In this document: piece after piece, positions 1-7,689 of the stretch
Position numbering within the stretch: the first letter of the stretch is position 1
How the letters are laid out: the number at the start of each line of letters is the position of its first letter
From: Streptomyces violaceusniger
Lineage (GTDB): Bacteria > Actinomycetota > Actinomycetes > Streptomycetales > Streptomycetaceae
Direction: 5' to 3'
NCBI GenBank assembly: GCA_005405945.1
Contig: BJHW01000001.1
Span: forward strand, 3,968,001 to 4,032,000
Length of the DNA stretch: 64,000 bases
Notes under the pieces: generated by a model
What the model saw: the letters and a program-made list of their open reading frames with translations, nothing else
What the model was told of the DNA's origin: nothing
The model's database searches: none
Translations under genes and position numbers: made by a program

Positions 1-1923
1 GATGTCGGCGGCACGGAGTGCGGGCAGGTCGTTGACGCCGTCCCCGAGGAAGCCGACGGTGTGCCCGCCGGAGCGCAGGGCGGCGGCGATCCGGGCCTTG
101 TGCTCGGGAGTGCAGCGGGCGAAGACAGCGGTACGGGCGGCGGCATGGGCGAGCTCGGTGTCGCTGAGGCCGTCGACGCGGTCGGCGGTGAGGACGCCGT
201 CCGAGGCGACAGGGACGCCCAGGTCGCGGCAGGCACGAGCAGCCGTCTCGGGGTGGTCGCCGGTGAGGATCTTGACGGTGACGCCCCGTTCGGCCAGGAC
301 CCTCAGCGCGTCGGCGGCGGTGGGTGCGAGCGCGTCCCGCACGGTGACGAAGCCCTGGAAGGTCAGACCACGCTCATCGGCCGGGGTGTAGTCGCGGACG
401 CGGGCCGGACGTTCGGCGGTGGCGACGGCCAGCACCCGCAGGCCGGCATCCGCCTGGTGGGCGGCGAGGGCCAGCAGCCGCTCGCGCTCGTCCTCCGCCA
501 CCGCGCAGCGCACCAGGACGGCCTCAACGGCTCCCTTGACGACCAGGGTGTGGGTGCCCAGCCGACCCGGGGTGCGAACGACCGCGGTAGCGAGGCGGCG
601 TACCGGGTCGAACGGGATGGCCGCTGTTCCGTCGTACGCCATGAGGTCGCCCTCGTCGGCGGCGTCGAGGATCGCCTCATCGAGGGCGTCCGGGGTCGGC
701 AGGTCGGCGAGTTGGAGAGTCCACCAGGCGTTCACGGCGGCCCAGCGCAGCACCTCGGGGTCGTCTTCGCCGTCCGGGCCCAGGGCGCGGTCGACGGCAG
801 GGCGGTCCTTGGTGAGCGTGCCGGTCTTGTCCAGGCACAGCACGTCGACAGCGCCGAGGTCGTGCAGCGCGGGCAGCCGTTTGACGATCACTCCGTGGGC
901 ACGGGCCAGCAGCGAGGCTCCGCGGGCCAGGCAGGTGGTGACAATGACCGGCAACATCTCCGGCGTCAGCCCGACCGCCACCGCGACGGCGAACGGCAGC
1001 GTCTCCAGACCCCGGCCCCGCAGCGCCGCGTTCGCCATGAGAACCAGCGGCGGGGTCAACAGCATGAACCGGATCAGGATCCAGGAGATGCCATGCACGG
1101 AGCGGTCGAAGGCGCTCGACTCCCGCTGAGCGCCCAGGCCACCGTGGGCGGCGGCGAACCGCGTCCGCCTGCCCGTCGCGACGACGATCGCCGTGCCACT
1201 GCCGGAGACGACGCTGCTGCCCTGGAAGCACATCTGCGGTCGGCCGAACACACCGCCGTGGGCCGCGCCCGTCGTGTCGACCGCGGCCTTCGCGACAGGG
1301 AGCGACTCACCGGTGAGCGCGGCCTGATGCACCGTCAGGCCGTTTGCGCGCAGAAGTCGTACGTCGGCCGGGACCAGATCGCCGGGACCGAGACGGATCA
1401 CATCGCCGGGCACCACCTCCTCGACGGGGACCTCCCGGGCCACCGGCGCCTCGCCCTCATCGGCGCGGCGCAGCACAGTGGCGGTGGTGGCGACCAGCCC
1501 GCGCAGCGCGGCCATGGACCGGTCCGCCCGGTGCTCCCCGGACGCCCGCAGCACACAGCTGACCGCGACGAGCAAGAGGATCACACAGGCGGCCCCCCAC
1601 GAGGCGACGGCCGCCGAGACCAGCCCGAGGCACAGCAGCACCGCGGTGAACGGGTCCCGCAGACTGCGCACGAACAGCCGCGGCCAGGAGGCTTCGCACC
1701 GGGGCGGAAGGGTATTCACCCCGAAGCGAACCACGCGTTCCTCAGCCTGCGCTTCGGTCAGACCACGTGGGCCGCTGTCCAGCCGCCGCAGCACCTCGAG
1801 CACACCCGGGGCGCGCGTTGTCCGATCGGTGGCACCGGCGGCCGAGCCGTTCCCCGGCCCCGGCACGAACCCGGGGACGAGCGCGTGGGTGCCCGGTTCC
1901 GAGGCCTCAGCAGACTCAGGCAC
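1..1923 (-). CDS. mgtA: Magnesium-type P-type ATPase (MgtA-like), C-terminus beyond window
   Basis: The minus-strand frame stays open from 1923 to the window edge, giving 641 residues; the remaining C-terminal membrane helices lie outside. Visible hallmarks are LTGES near residue 204 (actuator domain), LTPEMLP near 319 (typical of MgtA-type magnesium importers), the phosphorylation motif DKTGTLT at 365 and the hinge motif GDGVND near 628. Family knowledge: these pumps use ATP to drive divalent cation uptake across the plasma membrane. The GTG start at 1923 overlaps the end of the upstream ArsR gene by 8 bases, so the two are probably co-transcribed and the pump regulated by that repressor. 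Another in-frame GTG about 40 bases downstream is possible. Magnesium as substrate is inferred from motif similarity only. Confidence 0.88.
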   Translation of the reverse strand, partial: MPESAEASEPGTHALVPGFVPGPGNGSAAGATDRTTRAPGVLEVLRRLDSGPRGLTEAQAEERVVRFGVNTLPPRCEASWPRLFVRSLRDPFTAVLLCLGLVSAAVASWGAACVILLLVAVSCVLRASGEHRADRSMAALRGLVATTATVLRRADEGEAPVAREVPVEEVVPGDVIRLGPGDLVPADVRLLRANGLTVHQAALTGESLPVAKAAVDTTGAAHGGVFGRPQMCFQGSSVVSGSGTAIVVATGRRTRFAAAHGGLGAQRESSAFDRSVHGISWILIRFMLLTPPLVLMANAALRGRGLETLPFAVAVAVGLTPEMLPVIVTTCLARGASLLARAHGVIVKRLPALHDLGAVDVLCLDKTGTLTKDRPAVDRALGPDGEDDPEVLRWAAVNAWWTLQLADLPTPDALDEAILDAADEGDLMAYDGTAAIPFDPVRRLATAVVRTPGRLGTHTLVVKGAVEAVLVRCAVAEDERERLLALAAHQADAGLRVLAVATAERPARVRDYTPADERGLTFQGFVTVRDALAPTAADALRVLAERGVTVKILTGDHPETAARACRDLGVPVASDGVLTADRVDGLSDTELAHAAARTAVFARCTPEHKARIAAALRSGGHTVGFLGDGVNDLPALRAADI

Positions 1924-2278
1924 CGGCCCCACGCAGTCCGCGCACCGGTGGGGACGCCTCTTCGGCGCGCGCGGCCAGCTGGCCGACCATCAGCCGCACC
2001 ACGGTCACCACGTCGGGGTCGTCCACGAAGTAGATCTGGCGCCGCCCCTCTCGACGGGAACCGACAAGCCCGGCGAGCTTCAGCTTCGACAGGTGCTGAC
2101 TGACCGCGGGCAGGGCCCCACCCAGCCGGTCGGCGAGATGGGTCACATCGCTCTCCCCCTGCGCCAAGGCCCACATGATGTGCAGCCGAGCCGAGGACGC
2201 CAGGAGCCCGAAGGCGGCGGCGGCCTCCGCCAGCACCTCGGCGGGTGGGTCCTCGAAGCCACCAGCCCCTGCCGTCAC
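1916..2278 (-). CDS. ArsR-family metal- or stress-responsive repressor
   Basis: A 120-residue winged-helix protein. The helix-turn-helix segment SDVTHLADRLGGALPAVSQH is followed by the wing LVGSRREGRRQIYFV, the classic ArsR layout. I place the start at GTG 2278 because GGAGAGGA sits four bases upstream and because the in-frame extension to ATG 2488 consists mainly of a Gly-Gln stretch encoded by a hexamer DNA repeat. The gene overlaps the start of the downstream P-type ATPase, which suggests that it controls that pump. No clear CXC metal site is present in the recognition helix, so the signal may not be a thiophilic metal. Confidence 0.85.
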   Translation of the reverse strand: MTAGAGGFEDPPAEVLAEAAAAFGLLASSARLHIMWALAQGESDVTHLADRLGGALPAVSQHLSKLKLAGLVGSRREGRRQIYFVDDPDVVTVVRLMVGQLAARAEEASPPVRGLRGAGA

Positions 2279-2390
2279 TGTCCTCTCCCCATCCTGTCCT
2301 GGCCGTCGCCGCGCGTCCGCGCCGCCCAGTCTAGGTGTCCCGACCGGCCGCCCCGCCCGCACGCGCGCCCGCCCCGCCGGGCCCCGGCCG

Positions 2391-2460
2391 TGGCCCTGGC
2401 CTTGGCCCTGGCCCTGGCCCTGGCCCTGGCCCTGGCCCTGGCCCTGGCCCTGGCCCTGCC
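2391..2460. repeat. Hexamer tandem repeat upstream of the arsR/mgtA operon
   Basis: About eleven copies of CCCTGG, with one CCTTGG variant, occupy the leader immediately upstream of the ArsR gene. Read on the minus strand in frame with that gene they encode (Gly-Gln)n. Because the plausible GTG start lies downstream, the array is more likely a 5' leader or promoter-spacing element than coding sequence. Confidence 0.8.
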
Positions 2461-2590
2461 CCACCGGTGTATACGCAACCGCGGACACCCGGACACGCGC
2501 CCCCCACTATCTGTAAAGTTGCGCAACCAAGCAACACTGCTGTCGGTCAGGTGTGTCCCCACTTGGCCGGACCGGATGGAGGACACCAAC

Positions 2591-2857
2591 ATGGGCATCG
2601 TCAGCTGGATCATCCTCGGCCTCCTCGCCGGGGCCATCGCCAAGATCCTTCTGCCCGGACGTGACCCGGGCGGCCTCGTCGGCACCACCCTCATCGGCAT
2701 CGCCGGCGCCTTCATAGGCGGCTGGATTTCCACTCGATTCCTCGACCGCCCCGTGGAGAAGCAGTTCTTCGACCTCTATACGTGGGGTGCGGCCATCGGC
2801 GGCTCTCTCGTGCTACTCGTCGCGTACCGTCTCCTGTTCGGCAACTCACGCGACTGA
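2591..2857 (+). CDS. GlsB/YeaQ/YmgE-family small membrane stress protein
   Basis: An 88-residue, almost wholly hydrophobic protein. It starts MGIVSWIILGLLAGAIAK and carries the glycine-rich pattern GGLVGTTLIGIAGAFIGGW typical of transglycosylase-associated (GlsB/YeaQ) proteins, with three predicted membrane spans. GGAGG lies eight bases before ATG 2591, which fixes the start. The family is general-stress induced in other bacteria and its biochemical role is unknown. It is transcribed away from the divergent arsR/mgtA operon; the promoter should lie in the roughly 300 bases that also hold the hexamer array. Confidence 0.88.
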   Translation: MGIVSWIILGLLAGAIAKILLPGRDPGGLVGTTLIGIAGAFIGGWISTRFLDRPVEKQFFDLYTWGAAIGGSLVLLVAYRLLFGNSRD

Positions 2858-2892
2858 CTCCGGCCCGGCCGGGGCCGCCTTCGTCCGGTGGT

Positions 2893-3043
2893 GATGGCCG
2901 CCGACGCGAACCTATGCGACGTGACCCCACGAACGAGCGGGGTGGCCTCGGAGTTGGAGGCCTTGGTGGGGCGGGTGGCTAACAGGTCGATTCACGACGA
3001 CGATGCCGGGTCGCAATACAGATCAAAGCAATCAAGGAAATGA
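2893..3043 (+). pseudogene. Possible 5' fragment of an IS701-family transposase
   Basis: A short reading frame starting at ATG 2893 gives SGVASELEALVGRVANRS, which resembles the extreme N-terminus of actinobacterial IS701 transposases as I remember them. The similarity ends after about 30 codons near 2985, and the frame stops at 3043. A clearer 3' fragment of the same family lies at about 4258-4620, so the island may contain two ends of one broken element. The rest of 2860-3370 shows no further gene. Confidence 0.35.
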
Positions 3044-3370
3044 CTGTGCGGGAGGGGATTGTGGCAGCGTGAGCCAGCGCACCAGGCAAGGGGGGCTCTC
3101 GCAGTACCTGTATCACCAGGGTCTCCCAGACGTCCAGGACGCCTGTCAACCTGTTCGAGTCGGCTCCCAGCGACACAGAGGAGAAGTAACGGATCCACGG
3201 GAGGCGCGCACGGCGGCCGCCCGAGAACCCGTCACGGGCGCCCTGAACGAAAGCGCCGACAACACTCCATGGACAGGCACTGCAGCTTTACCCCCCATCA
3301 GTTCAATTCAGCTGCACCGGACGCGCGACCGTGTCAGCACATGCTTCCACGGCAGAAGGAACGAAGAACA

Positions 3371-4174
3371 ATGGCGGACAACCAGTTCACCACTCACGCA
3401 GACCTTTTTGATCTGAGTGGGAAGTACGCACTTGTCACTGGCGGCACCAGGGGCATTGGGATGATGATAGCGCGCGGCCTTCTGCAGGCGGGCGCCCGCG
3501 TCATTATCAGCTCACGCAAGGCAGACACGTGCGCGGAGGCACAGCATCTACTGTCCGAATTCGGCGACGTTCAAGCAATCCCCGCCGACCTGTCCAGGTA
3601 CGACGAGTGTCAGCGCCTCGCTGATCTTGTCAAGGTCGACTCGGAACGCCTGGACATCCTCGTCAACAACGCGGGAGCGATGTGGCGCGAGCCGCTAGAG
3701 ACGTTCCCGGACGAGGCCTGGGACGCAGTGATCGACATCAACCTCAAGTCGCCGTTCTGGCTGGTGCAGGCGCTGCTCCCCGCACTTCGCAGGGCGGGCA
3801 CCGCCGATGATCCCGCGCGGATCATTAACATCGGCAGTATCGCCGCCATCCACGTCGCCGAGTCGCCCAACTACTCGTACGCCAGCAGCAAAGCGGCACT
3901 CCATCAACTCACCAGGGTGCTTGCCAGGGAACTGGGCCCACAGCACGTCACGGTGAACGCGGTAGCCCCAGGACCGTTCCCGTCGCAGATGATGGCGTCC
4001 ACGCTCGATGCCATCGGCGACACGATCGCGGCGAAGGCCCCTCTGCGCCGACTCGGCCGCGACGACGACATGGCAGGTATCGCCGTGTTCCTCGCCAGCC
4101 GGGCCGGGGCTTACCTCACGGGCACCATCATCCCGATCGACGGCGGCATCGCCACGACCGCATCAGGTACCTAG
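3371..4174 (+). CDS. Short-chain dehydrogenase/reductase (SDR)
   Basis: A 267-residue classical SDR: TGGTRGIG cofactor motif near residue 20, NNAGAM near 104, a catalytic Ser in the IGSIAAI region, YxxxK as YASSK near 175, and the C-terminal VDGG-like IDGGIA. It should be a soluble NAD(P)-dependent oxidoreductase; the substrate cannot be deduced. The start ATG 3371 has AGAAGGA about ten bases upstream. Third-position GC is visibly lower than in neighbouring genes, and the gene sits between transposase fragments, which suggests horizontal acquisition. SDR genes next to MmyB-like XRE regulators are a recurrent Streptomyces arrangement, and such a regulator follows at 4956. Confidence 0.9.
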   Translation: MADNQFTTHADLFDLSGKYALVTGGTRGIGMMIARGLLQAGARVIISSRKADTCAEAQHLLSEFGDVQAIPADLSRYDECQRLADLVKVDSERLDILVNNAGAMWREPLETFPDEAWDAVIDINLKSPFWLVQALLPALRRAGTADDPARIINIGSIAAIHVAESPNYSYASSKAALHQLTRVLARELGPQHVTVNAVAPGPFPSQMMASTLDAIGDTIAAKAPLRRLGRDDDMAGIAVFLASRAGAYLTGTIIPIDGGIATTASGT

Positions 4175-4257
4175 GCGTCGGCGCGAGGCTCGGCAGCGGC
4201 CGACGGGCCCTCGTGAGCACGGGAGTACGCCTTGGGCCCGGGTCCCGATCCGCATCT

Positions 4258-4620
4258 GCTGGGCGCCGGGCCGGGGGCACTGGCGGCTCGCCCGACGGTC
4301 CACCTCGAGCGGCGAGATCGCCTACTACATCCGCTTCGGGCCCCGACGAGCCACCTTGCCGAACCTGACCTGGATCGCCGGATCACGCTGGACCATCGAG
4401 GAATGCTTTCAGCAGGCCAAAGGCGAGGCCGGGCTGGACAAGTACCAGGTCCGCGACTACCGGGCCTGGTACACGCCTGGTACGCCCATACCACCCTGTC
4501 CATGCCGGCCGCCGCATGACTGGCCGGCACCCGCGCCGCGGTCGCCCCACAGACGGCCTCGGCAAACACCACGCCCGTCATCTCGGCTGGGTCCGGGGGC
4601 GGACCGTAATCGCCACGAAA
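4258..4620 (+). pseudogene. IS701-family DDE transposase, C-terminal remnant
   Basis: The stretch encoding SGEIAYYIRF, then AGSRWTIEECFQQAKGEAGL and DKYQVRDYRAWY, matches the conserved C-terminal part of IS701 transposases, including the catalytic Glu region (WTIEECF). Near 4470 a short duplication changes the frame; the continuation WYAHTTLSM is then read in another frame and quickly meets a stop. There is no N-terminus and no terminal inverted repeat that I can recognise, so the element is dead. Confidence 0.75.
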
Positions 4621-4664
4621 GTGATTGAGCCACTCGTCGGATCGGCATCAAGGGTGACAATGAA

Positions 4665-4846
4665 TCGATGCGATCGGCGACGCGATCGCGGGGTCGGCCC
4701 CTCTACGCCGGCTTGGCCGCGACGACGACACGGCGGGCATTGCCGTGTTCCTCGCCGGTCGGGCCGGGTCCTACCTGACGGGCGCCATTATCCCGGTCGA
4801 CGGTGGCATTGCCACGACTGCTTCGGGTATCCAGGTGTCGACGCGG
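4665..4846 (+). pseudogene. Decayed second copy of the SDR 3' end
   Basis: Bases 4665-4846 align without gaps to 4005-4186, the last 57 codons of the SDR gene plus a few bases beyond its stop, at a constant offset of 660. Both encode APLRRLGRDDD followed by an xIAVFLA, GxYLTG and DGGIATTASG pattern. The stop TAG of the intact gene is CAG here, so the frame runs on as IQVST. No 5' part of the gene remains. This points to an ancestral duplication of a related SDR followed by deletion or IS-associated replacement. Confidence 0.8.
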
Positions 4847-4955
4847 GCCTTTTCCTGCTACGACGCTGGGCGCATGCCGTGTGTGAGGGGGTGCGTAGTC
4901 GTCGGGGTACCAGCAGAACCTCCCTTCGCCTGCGGACAGGGCCTAGGGTGAAGGG

Positions 4956-5846
4956 GTGGCCACGATCGATCTGCGCACCGAGATCAAGGAATTCCTGCGC
5001 TCGCGTCGGGCGCGGATCGCGCCCGAGCGGGCCGGACTGCCCGCCTACGGCGGCAACCGCCGGGTCAAAGGTCTGCGTCGCGAAGAGGTAGCTCTACTAG
5101 CAGGGGTATCGGTCGACTACTACGTGCGTATGGAGCGCGGCAGCCTCACCGGCGCCTCCGACGGGGTGCTCGACGCGTTGGCCTCTGCCTTGCAACTTGA
5201 CGAGGCCGAGCGCGATCACCTATTCCACCTTGCGCGGCAGTCCAGGGCGCCCAGCGGTCCACGCCGCCGGCGACCCGCCGTGACGGTGCGTCCGGCGCTC
5301 CAGCAGGTGCTCGACGCCATCACCGATGCGCCGGCTTGGATTTGCAACGGCCGTTATGACGTGCTGGCCATGAACCAACTTGCCCGCGCGCTGTATTCAC
5401 CGGTGCTGGCCGACACGCGACGGCCGGCGAACACGGCGCGGTTCGTGTATCTGGATCCCGAAGCGGCAAAAACGTTCTTCGTCGACTATGACCGAATCGC
5501 CTGCGATGTGGCCGCGAAGCTACGCATGGAAGCCGGCCGCAATCCGCACGACAAGGAGCTGATCGCCCTAGTCGGTGAATTCTCAACACGCAGTGAACTA
5601 TTTCGGCAGCGGTGGGCCTCTCAGGACGTTCGGCTCCACCGGTCCGGACGCAAGCGCGTGCACCATCCGGTAGCGGGCCAGCTCGACCTGGACGTCGAGT
5701 CGATGGAGATGCCTGCCGAACCCGGCCTGCTCCTGAACGTCTACACCGCGCCCGCTGGCACGGCGACCGCGGACGGTCTAGCCCTATTGGCGTCGTGGGC
5801 GGCTAGCCAGGAGAGGCTAGCGACCGAGATTCAAGCACTCAGCTGA
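4956..5846 (+). CDS. XRE-family regulator with MmyB-like ligand-binding domain
   Basis: A 296-residue regulator. The N-terminal HTH (about residues 10-75) contains KGLRREEVALLAGVSVDYYV and RMERG, a signature of the MmyB/MltR-like subgroup. The C-terminal PAS-like domain contains PAWICNGRYDVLAMNQLARA and the late motif FHH-like VHHPVAGQLDL. In this subgroup the C-terminal pocket is thought to bind fatty-acid-like ligands, and the regulator commonly controls a neighbouring SDR gene. Here it lies downstream of the intact SDR and directly behind the SDR remnant, so it probably regulated one or both. The start is GTG 4956, preceded by AGGGTGAAGG. Confidence 0.88.
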   Translation: MATIDLRTEIKEFLRSRRARIAPERAGLPAYGGNRRVKGLRREEVALLAGVSVDYYVRMERGSLTGASDGVLDALASALQLDEAERDHLFHLARQSRAPSGPRRRRPAVTVRPALQQVLDAITDAPAWICNGRYDVLAMNQLARALYSPVLADTRRPANTARFVYLDPEAAKTFFVDYDRIACDVAAKLRMEAGRNPHDKELIALVGEFSTRSELFRQRWASQDVRLHRSGRKRVHHPVAGQLDLDVESMEMPAEPGLLLNVYTAPAGTATADGLALLASWAASQERLATEIQALS

Positions 5847-6098
5847 TATTCCAACCTTTTCAGTCCGTCTGAGTCGGCGCTGAACGATCGGCGAGGGCGT
5901 CGGCCCACGGGGAATGCCTTTCGAGTGATCGTAAGTTGACTTGGGCACCCGCAGTTGGGGCGCAGGCAAACCCAGTCGGGGTCGCCGTAGTACTCGCCGA
6001 AAATCGGGCGGATACGGCTGAGTAGGCGGCTCCCGCACCAGTGCGGCGGCCTGACCGAGCGCCCCGAACAGGGCAAAAGCCCAGGTCAGGGGCGCGAA

Positions 6099-6511
6099 GG
6101 CGGACGAGTCGGCCTGTACGCCGGGTTCTGTCTCCCGGGGGCCTCGCGGCCCTCGGGGAGGCGGCCATCCATCTAGGACCGGCGTTGCCGTCGGTCTCGT
6201 GCGGTCTACCCGCGGACTCGGGCGGGCAGCCCTCGATCGTCCGCGCAGAGCCGCCGTGCGGCGGCTCCTCTTGACCTTGCTCCAGGTGGGGTTTACCGAG
6301 CCGTCCGAGTCACCCCGGACGCTGGTGGTCTCTTACACCACCGTTTCACCCTTACCGGTCGCCTCGCGGCGTCCGGCGGTCTGTTTTCTGTGGCACTGTC
6401 CCGCGGGTCACCCCGGGTGGGCGTTACCCACCACCTTGCCGTGTGGAGCCCGGACGTTCCTCGGCGGGGCCCGAAGGGCCCCGACGCGACCGCCCGGCCG
6501 GCTCGTCCGCC
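6099..6511 (-). ncRNA. rnpB: RNase P RNA (class A)
   Basis: The minus strand carries the universal RNase P RNA core: GAGGAACGTCCGGGCTCC-type CR-I near 6455, GGTAAACCCCACCTGGAGC near 6290, and GACAGAACCCGGCGTACAGG near the 3' end. The 5' sequence GGCGGACGAG (6511-6502) pairs exactly with the 3' sequence CTCGTCCGCC (6108-6099), forming P1 and setting both ends. A TATCAT hexamer at 6526-6521 on the minus strand is a candidate -10 box; its -35 would overlap the end of the upstream nuclease gene. The product is the catalytic subunit for tRNA 5' maturation. In 5847-6098, on its 3' side, I see no convincing gene. Confidence 0.95.
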
Positions 6512-6544
6512 GTGTTGACCATGATACCCGGCGGGCAGGGCGGC

Positions 6545-7129
6545 TCAGACGAAGCGGGTCGTCTCCAGTGCGAAGGAGAAGGGAGCGGGCAGGTCGAGCT
6601 GCTTGCCGAAGGGGACCGTGACGTGCTGACGGTAGTCGCCGTTCTCCGGGTCGCTGAAGAGCGTCACATCGCTGTTGTCCCGGTCGACGAGGAGGTAGAG
6701 GGGGATACCACCGCGCGCGTAGCAGTGGCGCTTGGCCTTGCGGTCCCGGTCCGGCTTGGTCGAGGTGACCTCGGCGACCATGGACACGCCCTCGCAGGGC
6801 ATCCAGGATTCGGCGCCGCGGAAGAGCTCCAACTCGGTTGGGGCGAAGGTGCCGTCCGGGATCACGTGGTTCCGCACGCAGAGACCGCCGCGCGGGACGG
6901 TGAGGCCCTTGTTCCCGGAGAAGTCCATGTCCGCGGCGGACTTCCTGATCACCTGCTTGAGGATCACGTTGATGTGATCCTCGTGGTCCCCGTCCGGCGG
7001 CGGTGTCACAACGATTTCCCCCTCGATCAGCTCGGCCCGGAAGCCTTCCGGCGTATCCAGGGCCAAGAAACCCTCCAACAGGACGTGGTCGTGGTCCTGC
7101 GTGAGCGGTTCGTGTGCCATGGCGCTCAT
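6545..7129 (-). CDS. Uma2-family (DUF820) restriction-endonuclease-like protein
   Basis: A 194-residue protein of the PD-(D/E)XK superfamily. It has FRAELIEGEIVVTPPP near the N-terminus, PDGTFAP (catalytic Asp), MVAEVTS (catalytic Glu) and RDRKAKRHCYARGGIPLYLL with the Lys, the Uma2 order. Function is unknown in the family; it is very abundant in Streptomyces and cyanobacteria. I chose ATG 7129 (MSAMAHE), preceded by GAAGAGGG, over an upstream extension lacking domain similarity. It ends 33 bases before the rnpB 5' end. Confidence 0.85.
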   Translation of the reverse strand: MSAMAHEPLTQDHDHVLLEGFLALDTPEGFRAELIEGEIVVTPPPDGDHEDHINVILKQVIRKSAADMDFSGNKGLTVPRGGLCVRNHVIPDGTFAPTELELFRGAESWMPCEGVSMVAEVTSTKPDRDRKAKRHCYARGGIPLYLLVDRDNSDVTLFSDPENGDYRQHVTVPFGKQLDLPAPFSFALETTRFV

Positions 7130-7689
7130 GCCACCCTCTTCCCTGTCTCGCCGCCAGCCTAGGTACCGAGGGGGTCGATACCCGGCGGAAAGGGCCTTCC
7201 TCAATCGATGGTGTCACAGAAGCCCCCGCGCCGGGCAGTGCGTGCGTCGACCGGCCGTGGCCGGTGGCGCACGCCATGATGCCGACGCTCGGCGCGTACA
7301 CGGTGCTGTGAATACTCGGCCCGCACGCCGCCCGCGTCGTACGGTCCCCTGTGCTCGGCGGCCCGCTCACCGGCGAGTATGACGGGACCCGGACGGTCAG
7401 GTTTCCACCCGGACGAGCCCGGGGCGCTGCTCGCCGCGCTGTGCGAGGCGACACCGGCGGGGCGGTGCTCCTCGGGGAATGACGCGCCGGGGAGCCGCCG
7501 ACGCACGGGGACTCGGCCCAACGGCGCCCTACCCCGTCCCGAGTCCGCCGTGGCATGCTCGGCGGACCATACGCGCGGCACCGACACCGAAGACACCGAG
7601 GCGTTGACACCGAAGCCCGTCCTGGCTCGCGGACCCGCCGTCCACGACGGCGGTCCCGTTCTGACACAACCCACCACCGCGAGGACACC
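7130..7689. other. Divergent intergenic region with a hairpin near the alpha-glucosidase start
   Basis: These 560 bases separate two divergent genes. I see no coding frame with convincing codon use. At 7631-7656 a near-perfect inverted repeat (CCGCCGTC-CAC-GACGGCGG) lies about 35 bases before the alpha-glucosidase start and could be a regulator site or leader hairpin. Confidence 0.45.

Noticed and set aside
61..2103. 680-codon open frame on the plus strand
   Set aside because: It is antisense to the P-type ATPase, whose catalytic motifs fix the coding strand; the protein is compositionally biased and matches nothing.
2279..2488. Gly-Gln-rich N-terminal extension of the ArsR protein
   Set aside because: Encoded by a DNA hexamer repeat; a good ribosome site precedes GTG 2278 and ArsR proteins begin there.
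5831..6076. Small minus-strand frame with DPDWVCLRPNCGCP
   Set aside because: The Cys pattern looked zinc-finger-like, but the frame has mixed codon use, no clear start and no recognised family.
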